Below the pieces are notes generated by a model, which made no database searches, was not told the origin of the DNA, and worked only from the letters and a program-made list of their open reading frames with translations. A program made the position numbers and the translations under genes. Below are positions 56,228 to 64,000 of a DNA stretch of 64,000 bases, in pieces (position 1 is the first letter of the stretch; each line of letters starts with the position of its first letter). The DNA is taken from the NCBI GenBank assembly GCA_026122225.1, contig JANEZZ010000400.1:62001-126000 (forward strand), read 5' to 3'. This stretch comes from Heloderma charlesbogerti (taxonomy: Eukaryota; Chordata; Lepidosauria; Squamata; Helodermatidae).

Positions 56228-57450
56228 CCCCCCCCCAAGAAACCCTGACATGAGGTTGTTTGTGTCTGTTTGGGTTCTGCCAGATGGAAAGGTTTACTCA
56301 TTAGAGGCAGCTGTTTTAGCAAATTACCTCACTCAGTATAATGACAGAGTTATAACAGACTATTGAAGAAAATCCTTTCATTTCCCAGTGAGATCATGAT
56401 AAGTAGAAACAAGTTCGATGAGATGTTTGATTTACTTTGGAAGGTATTCAGTCAGACACACGGGGTGCAGTTGGAGACAATGAGATATTTCTTTTGTTCT
56501 TTTTTATTATTTTTTTTACACTTGCCCATATTTATATATTAGACATTTGGCATTGCTTTGAAAAATGTGCAGTGCTCTGTCTCTCTCTCTCTCTATATAT
56601 ATATATGGGACTTAACTGTCAGGCAAGTGTGTGTGTCTAAATAGATTGCAGTCTAAACAGTGGTATAGTGACTCTCAGGAATGCAGTGCCAAGACTTTTT
56701 TATTATTATTAGCAGGGACATTGATGTCATTTGCCAACCCCCTTACAGTTCCTTGTTCCTTCTGAGCTTAGTTACAATTCTCACACTGGCTGAGGGGAAT
56801 TAATTTTCCCAACAATATTTTGTTCGCTGTTATAATGCAAAGTATTTTGCGGTGGCTTGGTCTTGAAAGGGTGATTAAGCTTTACATACAAATAGCTTTA
56901 CAATAGCTTTCCTGGTGGAAATAAAAACTGCTAGAACTGGTTTGTTGATATGGATCAACACATCTTCCTGAATTTTTGGACTCTATGTGGATTGTCATGA
57001 TGACCATCTCCACTTCAAAATGTACCACTACATCACTGAGTCAAAAATATTTAATATTTTCTCCTGGAATTAGTTTATGGGTTTGGTATTCTAGGCCACA
57101 ATCTACCAGGAACATCTCTTGTTTAAGCTCCATCAAATGGGAAACTGCACAAGAGCATAACAAAGATGGGCAGAATTGGCTGATCTCCTAATGCTAAGAT
57201 CATACTCTAAGGCCTCCTCCAGGTCTTTGAAGTTTAGAGATTCACCTGGTACCTACTCTGATGTCTTCCCTGGGTGCTAAAAATACCTTTTTATTTACCT
57301 GGGCATATAAATATTTTTTGGTTTTAAGTGGCTCTAGATTACTTTTGCTGCTCTTATGTTTTAAGCTACTTTGTATTGTTTTATGTGATTTGCCTAAACT
57401 TTGTTATTATTTTAGTTCATTTTGTAAGCCATCCTGAGGATAGAAACATT
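54671..57450. other. Unassigned stretch
   Basis: No gene recognised. A (CT)n tract with a following C run lies at 56196-56237. CT then AT dinucleotides lie at 56575-56606. Open frames are short and featureless. Confidence 0.3.
56196..56237. repeat. (CT)n tract followed by C run
   Basis: About 14 CT units then a run of Cs. A pure polypyrimidine/polypurine tract. Confidence 0.9.
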
Positions 57451-57484
57451 GGATGGATGGATGGATGGATGGATGGATGGATGG
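57451..57484. repeat. (GGAT)n microsatellite
   Basis: About eight GGAT units. CCATCCATCC in the opposite orientation follows at about 57496-57508, so a short hairpin is possible. Confidence 0.93.
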
Positions 57485-57485
57485 C

Positions 57486-58054
57486 AGAATCCGGATCCAT
57501 CCATCCAAACTCAACAAACCCTTTCTTGGGTTCCACTGGATTTCAGAAAGTTGTTCAAAGACAAGACCCTACTATGTACATATGGATGGAGAAAGGGGTC
57601 TCATCACACTCACAGTGGTGAGCAGCCCTTCCCTCTCTGAAGAACATTAAAGGAGCATGTCAAGGAGAAGGCCTTGCGCTCTACCTCAGCTTAAATTTGG
57701 TCTGGTCTCTGCAATTGCTCTAGACTTTAGAGGCATTCAAGGGCTGCGTATAACCAAGGTGAACATTTGTTCCAGGCAAGAAAATGGGGCGGGGTGTCAT
57801 TCCTACAGTCACACTAGATCTGAAGCCCTCCAGGGACATGACCATCCTCCTTGGTCAGAAGAGTTAGGTTCAGTGGCGAACATGAGCCCAGACAAAATTT
57901 GAGGAAACTTGCATGGAGGTATTGCCTTATGTGGGTCAAGTCTTCCTTGGTTTGTGCATCTGTGTGATTCACTGGACACTTCAGCACATGTGTGGCAAGA
58001 CCTGATGTAGCCTGGGAGTATTCATGCTTGAGCTAGACCATGCATGTGCAAAGG
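57486..58054. other. Unassigned stretch
   Basis: No recognised gene or element. Confidence 0.3.
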
Positions 58055-58062
58055 CCTCCAGC

Positions 58063-58822
58063 TAGGGATGTCAGAGAATTCCGCCATGGATCTCAGGGAG
58101 GCCGAATGCCAGTGCATTCGTCCCCCCAAAATCGGTGGCGGAACGGTCTGCCACTCCCCCACCCCCCCGGGATGGGACTTACCTTGGGCGGCTCTTCCTG
58201 GCAGCGGTGGCTCCGGCGGCGGTTCAGCAGCGGATCGGCGGCGTTTGGGCGGCAGCTGCAGCAGCTGGTCTTCCGACCGGCTGCCGCCACCGCCATTTCC
58301 AGTAAAAAAACACACAAAACAAAAAAACGTGATAGGTTACGTAAAGATTTACGTAGCCTATCACGGCTAGATTTTTAAAAAACACCATGATAGGCTACGT
58401 AAATGTTTACGTAGCCTATCACGGCTGATTTAAAAGAAAAAAAATGCTCGTACGCAAATGGTGGCGCCCATGGGCGCCGCCATTTGCGTACGCGCTTTTT
58501 TTTTTCTCTTTTAAATCAGCCATGATAGGCTACATAAACATTTATGTAGCCTATCACAGCTGACTGCAGGGACGCAAACAGCGGTGGCTACGGCCGCCGC
58601 CATTTGCATCCCTGCTAGCCAGCGGCCGGATGTCCGGCCGCTGGTGAAGCTGGCCGGCGGCGCCGCAGAATCCCTGCGGAGCGGAGCCGGCCAGCCAGAA
58701 TTTCGGGGGGGAGGGACAGAGGGCCTCCCCCCCGGCCAGAATTTCAGGGGGAGGGACGGAGCGCCTTCCCCCCACCACGAATGTCACCCTTGAAAAAGGT
58801 AAGTGACTTTTGTACATCCCTA
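58063..58822. mobile_element. Palindromic hAT-like element (copy 5), 760 bp
   Basis: Starts TAGGGATGTCAGAGAATTCC and ends TTTTGTACATCCCTA. Flanked by a perfect 8-bp duplication CCTCCAGC (58055-58062 and 58823-58830). The interior holds three TGATAGGCTACGTAAA-type hairpins (58328-58364, 58386-58424, 58520-58558) around CGTACGCAAATGGTGGC palindromes, with a larger palindrome centred near 58470. Outward donors: minus AAGGTAAGT at 58177-58185, plus AAGGTAAGT at 58796-58804. No ORF of its own. This copy best shows the basic structure. Confidence 0.95.
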
Positions 58823-58945
58823 CCTCCAGCAGATCACATATCATCATCATAGGTTGATGAAGTCACAGCCCCATGTGATGGGATAAGACCTGTTAGCACT
58901 CATTTGCTGAGTGAGCTGCTGTGAACACCAGTAACTTTCCAGTTC
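58823..58945. other. Spacer between hAT-like copies 5 and 6
   Basis: 123 bases, including both target duplications. Sequence unrelated to the 34925-35040 spacer. Confidence 0.7.
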
Positions 58946-59640
58946 TAGGGATGGCGGAGAATTTCTCCACGAATCTCCGGGAGACTGAATGCCAACGCAT
59001 TCGGCCCCCCGAAATTGGTGGTGAAATTCTCCGCCGCCCCCCCCCCGGGATGGGACTTACCTCATGCGAATGTCCCTCTAGGCGGCGGGTCCCAGTGGCG
59101 TTTCGGCAGGGGCGGCGGCGGTGGCCGGTCTTCTGACCGGCTGCCGCTGCCACCATTGCAAAATAAAAAAGTAAAATAAAAACAGACACACACCCGTGGT
59201 AGGTTACGTAACGATTTACGTAGCCTATCACGGCTAGATTTCCAAAGTCAGCTGTGATAGGCTATGTAAATCGTCATGTAGCCTATCATGGGTGACTTTG
59301 AAAAAAAAACACGTATGCAAATGGCGGCACCCATGGGGCGCCGCCATTTGCGTTCCTTAGTTTGGCACGTCTAGTCTACATAAAGATTTACGTAGACTAC
59401 GGTGAAAATAAGGGCAACGCAAATAGCGTTGGTGGGTGGGTTTGGTGGGTGTTCGTGTGGGGCGGGAGTGGCAGCTGGTCTTTCGACCGGCTTCCGCCGC
59501 CACCATTCTAATAAAAGGAAAAAAAAAACGCCCCCGTGATAGGCTACGTGACGATTAACGTAGCCTATCGCGGCTAGATCTGCAAAGTCAGCTGTGATAG
59601 GCTACGTAAATCGTCACGTAGCCTATCACAGGTGACTTTA

Positions 59641-59884
59641 AAAAAAAAAAAAGCGCGTACGGATAATGGCGGCCCCCATAGGGAGCCGCCATTCCCGTTC
59701 CTTATTTGGTCGCTGTAGTCTATGTAAAGATTACATAGACTACGACGAAAATAAGGGCAACGCTATTTGCGTTGCCCTTATTTTCGCCGTAGTCTACGTA
59801 AATCTTTACGTAGACTACAGCGACCAAATAAGGAACGCAAATGGCGGCTCCCTATGGGGGCCGCCATTAGCGTACGCTTTTTTT
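59641..59884. repeat. About 240-bp palindrome of palindromes
   Basis: Centred near 59763 in ACGCTATTTGCGT. Arms pair over GGGCAACGC, AAAATAAGGGC, GTAGTCTA, GACCAAATAAGGAACG, ATGGCGGC and CGTACGC with A/T-run ends. Each arm contains its own perfect small palindromes (CTACGTAAA.TTTACGTAG and the GGCGGC...GCCGCC block). Confidence 0.92.
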
Positions 59885-59904
59885 TAAAAAAAACTTTCGA
59901 GTTC

Positions 59905-60260
59905 GCGGCCGGGCGAGGCGGGAAGCCTCCTTCCCGGCCTGAATTTCAGCCGGGCGAGGCGGGAAGCCTCCCCCCCGGCCTGAATTTCGGCCGGGGCGAG
60001 GCGGGAAGCCTCCCCACCTGGCCTGAACTTCGCGGGGGGAGCAGCGAAGTGCCTCCCCCCCACCGCGAACAAGCTTCGATGACAGGTAAGTGACTTTCGT
60101 CCACCCCTACTCCTCCCCGGCCTGAATTTCGGCGGCGAGGGATGGGGCGCCTCCCCCCAGGCCTGAATTTCGGCTGGGCAAGGCAGGGTGCCTCCCCCCC
60201 CCTCGCCTGAACTTCGGGGGGAGAACCGAAGCGCCTCCCCCCCACCGCGAAGCAAGCTGC
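59905..60260. repeat. Subterminal GC-rich tandem units of hAT copy 6
   Basis: Repeats of CCCGGCCTGAATTTCGGC with GGCGAGGCGGGAAGCCTCC, about 42 bp per unit, in two blocks (59905-60060 and 60112-60260). Matches the block in copy 3. Confidence 0.85.
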
Positions 60261-60300
60261 GGGACCAGGTAAGTCCCTTTCGTTCATCCCTATCCAGTTC

Positions 60301-60413
60301 TCATTTACTTCAACCACAATCTTGTGAAATGTCCTCAGGCAATGATGCTCAGAAGTAAGATTATTATAATACTACATGATCTGCCCAATGTGTTCCAGCT
60401 GCATTTTCTTTTT
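60301..60413. other. Short unassigned spacer
   Basis: Nothing recognised. Confidence 0.4.
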
Positions 60414-60545
60414 AGGGGGCAAAGTCTTGCATTGTCTTATTACAGCAGTTGAACTGGATCATGTTATCTCAGAATCAATATGCCCTGACACAGCATGATC
60501 CAATTCAACTGCTGTAATAGATCCGTGCAAGATCTTCTCGCCCCT
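60414..60545. mobile_element. Foldback element, 132 bp
   Basis: AGGGGGCAAAGTCTTGCA on the left pairs with TGCAAGATCTTCTCGCCCCT on the right, and TTACAGCAGTTGAACTGGAT pairs with ATCCAATTCAACTGCTGTAA. The whole unit is one imperfect palindrome with AGGGGC ends. No clear target duplication and no ORF. Confidence 0.78.
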
Positions 60546-61603
60546 GAAAAAGGCTATACAGTTGAAATGCACTATGCAGCATACCATATACCACAATAAA
60601 CTTATTACTTCTGGGAGTTGTTTGCTTCCCCAGCACGACTTTTTATTTTATTTTATTTTTTGTATCATGCTTGCCTCTTTCTTTTCCAGTTCAGCCTTGA
60701 ACAAGCCAGTATTCTGTCACTCTCATCAGCAATATGGGGTCATAATTACAGCCAACTGTAGAGAAGTGATGTAGTTGTAAATTTTGAAGTGTAGGACCCC
60801 ATCAAGACTGTGTGTGTGATTCTATAGAGACAGACAGAAATGCAGGGAGACCGGAGCAGTACATAGTTTAATACCCTGTTTATTCAGATTAGCATGACCA
60901 CAACCCTATGCATACTTCTCCAGTGAACTCAGTGGTCCTTACTTTTGACTGCATAGATTTAACTTGTAAAACACATTGAACTAAATCCACTGTTACAGAC
61001 GTGGACCTCCACTTGCTCTCCTACCCCCTGCAGCTCTCTGTGTGTCTTCCAAATCTGCTCCAGAGAGTCCCCTAACCCCCCTCCAGAGCAGATTTGGGGG
61101 GCACAGGGGGGGACTGCAGGGAAGAGGGGGAATCCATCAGTGGTTTCTAATCCACTGGTGGATGGTCAGGGTTGGATACAGCCCATGAGCTTTAATAAAA
61201 GAACTTCAGTCAGCTGAAATGCCATCTTTAGCTGTCAATTAGAAATGCGAACAATTTTGCAAAGGCATATTACCATTTGAACAGCTAAAGTGAAGTAGGA
61301 ACTCTGTTAAAGGAAAGGGAAGAAGTAACCACCCTCTGCTTAATTATTTCCCTCATTTTCTGACTTCCTATATGATAATGTGTCACAAATAATACTAAAA
61401 TTTCATTATTGCCTTGTTATCACCTCATTCACTTGAAAGCAGGGAATTACCATAGTTCATGGGGAGATGATGTCACTTCTTCAGCTCTGAAAAAAGTCAC
61501 AGAGCTGTGATCCTTTGTGTTACCTCTCCACTGCACCACTATTACTGAGACATTCTAGAGATGATGATGGTGACTGATGATAGTCAAAATAGATATCATT
61601 AAC
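60546..61603. other. Unassigned stretch
   Basis: CCAGAGAGTCCCCTAACCCC and CCTCCAGAGCAGATTTGGGG near 61040-61110 form a small inverted arrangement. No gene recognised. Confidence 0.3.
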
Positions 61604-62095
61604 TGTCAGGCTCCCAGCCAACCCAAGCCCAAGGGAGACCCCTTCAAAGGACGATTTGGGTTCCCCTGCAAACCGCACTCCCACAAGTCCTGAGGATTCC
61701 TGTTGCAGGGATGCCTTACCTGAGGTCTCAGAGAACCTCTTTAACCCCATCTTGAGCCCTGCTGTGCTTCCTGACTCTCCTCCCTCATGCCACAGCTCTC
61801 CAGAGGACCAACAGAAAGGGTGTGATGTTCACAGTAGTTGGAGCCTAGCAACCAGAAGATGCTTTCACCCATGGTTTAATGAGGAGGTAGTGTCTACTCA
61901 GGAGCAAGAGTCTACTCAGGAAGATCCAGCTATAGCCAATGAAAAAGCAGATCCTGCTGCAACTGTGAATCAGGGACATCAAGTATATAAGGCCTCAGAC
62001 TTCTCTCAGATCTTTTCTCAGTTAATAGCTCTCACTGATCTGTTTGCTCCAGCTACCTTGTTCCAGCTGTGTAGTCAGGACATTAATGCATGAAG
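61604..62095 (+). other. Unrecognised 145-codon ORF in LTR-like sequence
   Basis: The frame 61656-62093 encodes a Ser/Pro/Glu-rich product with no domain I recognise. Composition (many CAG, CCT, GAG codons) could allow a real exon, but the preceding TGTCAGGCTCCCAGCC at 61604 resembles an LTR start. TATATAAGG at 61984-61992, followed by CTTGTTCCAGC segments, resembles an LTR promoter and R region. I favour a truncated LTR over a host gene. No second border or target duplication was found. Confidence 0.35.
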
Positions 62096-64000
62096 AGTGC
62101 CACTGGAAGTTTAGGATATTTCTTTGCCCTAGCTTGGCCACAGGCTAAATATGATTTCCTTGAATAGCTTTAATAGTTTCATATTTGAAGCAAATCTGCT
62201 GAGAGAAGAATGCAGTTTAGAAACTTGAAATCTGATATTAACAGACATGCATGCTATATATTTCCATTTGTCTTGTCCTTTATTTGCTATATATTATGAG
62301 TAGACATGTGAAGGATAGTACTGCATAAGATGGTTTTTTTAGGAATTGTAAATCAAATTCATCCTCATCTAATTAGGACTCTAATTTTGTATTAATTTTT
62401 CTATATGTCAAAAGCTTTTACTATCCTCCTCCAATTTATGCATTATACTATTTATTTGGCCATTTATAGTGATTTTCTTTTTTTAAAAAAAAAAGTTTTT
62501 AATGTTATTTACTTACGCTCCTTTTACTCAGTTTAAGTTGCCTTGAACATTTGTTTCAATTGTAAGATGCAGTGCACCATTTTTTTAAAAAAGGAGTGTA
62601 TGCTCACTGGCCACGTTTAGAATCAGATCAGGCTGCAAATCTAAGTAAAATAAAATACCATAAACACTAGCTAGAGATAGCTTTGTAGTTATACAGAACT
62701 TATAAGAGACTGTCTACCAATGCTGTCAACTGTAGCCTACTTCTGGAAAAACATGGGAACAAATGGCATGTGTTCAAGAATAAAATGAATTTACTCTGGG
62801 GAAATGCCACAAACTGGGAATGAACCCATAAGCCCTCAGAGATTTCTTTCAGCATTGCTCATGTAGTACTGCATGAACATAAACGGAGAAAAGCACCATA
62901 TATTTCAAAAGATCAGAATGGCCCGTTTATACAAATTATACAGATTGCTATAAAACGCAGGGGTGATGCATGTATGAAATATACATTACTGTCCTAAATG
63001 GCAGACATTTCATAATAAATACAACATTGAGAATAACTCACTGATGTAGACCATGGACTATACATATCGCACCAGTGAATGGATTTGACTGAATACTACA
63101 TATTTTTAGAAGCCTTGTTGTAGCCTTTCACCAGCATCCACTCCCTTCCCAAAGGACGTGTAGCTGAGGTATCAGCTCTCATCTGGGTTCGGACCACATG
63201 CAGTTGGTTTTCAGGAATACCCATATTTCTTTCTCTATGTTGACAAAGAGACAAGCCATCTTTTAAGTAGCCTTTTTGGCAGTGGAAAACTCCAGCTGTG
63301 TGTGTGGTTCTCTCCGATGCACATTTGCCCTGGCCTCTGAGCACAGGTCAGTATCATTGACTCAGAAAATATATTTTCTGATTGTGCCTCATTCCCCTTT
63401 TGTCCCTGAGGAGCAAGTGTTTTATAATGTCACATGGAAGTATGCTGGTGCATAACACTCTCCTTTTCTGTGAGCAATTTTTTTGCTGAGGGGAAAAAGA
63501 TTTCAGAAGTAAATATGAATCCCAGTAGATAGAGCCTCTACTGCTGACTGAATCATTGTACAGACATACCACATTATGTGCAAGGCATGTCCCAATATTT
63601 GATCCACAGGGCTTTTAAAAACTACAACCGCCTTAAAAAGTATTAAGGCAACTAACTACCTGTTTGACTTCGCTTTTCTAAACTGTGGTTCCAGAAAGCC
63701 CTCTGGGGTGTGACCCTTTCTTGGGGTTCATTGTGACTAAAACTTCTGAACTGAACTGCCTCAGAAAAAGAGAGTAATGAATCCATAACAATATTCCTTT
63801 GTGCAGTACATTACTGTTCTAATCATACATTATAGGTAGCTGCATACTTCCTTAAAGCCAGTATTTTTCATCTGCCTCCCATGCCTTGTAGGAACCCTGC
63901 TGGTGAGACAATGGATAGCTATAAAGCTAATGGCCTCTGTCACATGCCCACATTGGAGGAGGAAATGAAGGGACAAATCACACAAGGGGATTTCCAGCTG
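62096..64000. other. Unassigned right edge
   Basis: AT-rich, with T and A runs near 62330 and 62485. No element ends or exon recognised. The frames at 63096-63344 and 63354-63572 minus have no identifiable features. Confidence 0.3.

Larger units (their letters stand above)
58946..60292. mobile_element. Palindromic hAT-like element (copy 6), 1347 bp, internally duplicated
   Basis: Starts TAGGGATGGCGGAGAATT and ends TTCGTTCATCCCTA. Perfect 8-bp duplication TCCAGTTC at 58938-58945 and 60293-60300. The module order TAGGCTACGTAAA hairpins, GCAAATGGCGGC palindrome, TAGTCTACGTAAA hairpin, AATAAGGGCAACGC occurs twice (about 59195-59430 and 59536-59884), joined by a GGTGGGTGGGTTTGGTGGG segment. The right end is also doubled, with a near-terminus CGTCCACCCCTA at about 60097-60108. 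Donors: minus AGGTAAGT 59055-59062, plus CAGGTAAGT 60083-60091 and 60266-60274. It looks like two elements merged, or an element with its right arm duplicated. Confidence 0.95.

Noticed and set aside
59884..60317. Two overlapping 123-codon minus frames with Pro/Gly/Arg repeats
   Set aside because: They are shadows of the subterminal GC-rich tandem units of hAT copy 6.

Overview
The window reads as non-coding DNA from a vertebrate nucleus, most probably a squamate reptile (lizard or snake). The basis is the repeat content: three full-length-sized RTE-BovB LINEs and one short 3' fragment, a tRNA-headed SINE whose 3' tail matches the BovB tail (Sauria-SINE type), CR1 and L2-like LINE remnants, a Tc1/mariner element, an LTR, and many small hAT-type DNA elements. 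I found no convincing host protein-coding exon, tRNA, rRNA gene, operon or CRISPR. Almost every long reading frame lies in a mobile element or in a low-complexity or palindromic repeat, so the window is probably intergenic or deep intronic.

Layout. 1-12.8 kb: a CpG-rich left edge, scattered small repeats, an L2-like LINE remnant (3.36-4.48 kb) with an unusual foldback insertion, a GGAT microsatellite, a short BovB tail (7.81-8.03 kb), and AT-rich apparently unique DNA. 12.8-18.9 kb: one Tc1 transposon holding a SINE and a hAT-like palindromic element, which itself holds a full-length BovB. 18.9-29 kb: mostly unassigned DNA with a 300-bp foldback, two small hAT or foldback families, and an AT-rich block that could be a conserved non-coding element. 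29.4-32.6 kb: the second BovB. 33.1-33.7 kb: CR1. 34.5-35.6 kb: two palindromic hAT-like elements 116 bp apart. 35.6-36.1 kb: a TATA-containing, LTR-like block with repeated ISRE-like motifs. 36-48 kb: small DNA elements, another palindromic hAT, an L2-like LINE, a long inverted-repeat element, and a solo LTR nested in a hAT-like element. 48.3-51.5 kb: the third BovB. 58.1-60.3 kb: another close pair of palindromic hAT-like elements. 60.3-64 kb: unassigned DNA with a possible LTR fragment.

The most unusual component is a family of GC-rich, non-autonomous hAT-like elements, 0.45-1.35 kb long. They have TAGGGATG/CATCCCTA ends and clear 8-bp target-site duplications (five copies measured). The interior is a palindrome made of smaller palindromes: GATAGGCTACGTAAA arms, TAGTCTACGTAAA arms and GCAAATGGCGGC arms. 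Each near-complete copy also carries a consensus-like 5' splice donor (AGGTAAGT type) facing outward near both ends, at different distances from each terminus. I do not recognise this family by name. It is the best candidate here for something undescribed.

The elements do not cooperate as a pathway. They record an insertion history: Tc1 first, then a hAT and a SINE into it, then BovB into the hAT. BovB reverse transcriptase presumably mobilised the BovB-tailed SINE. Missing transposases, known from related families, must have acted in trans on the small DNA elements.
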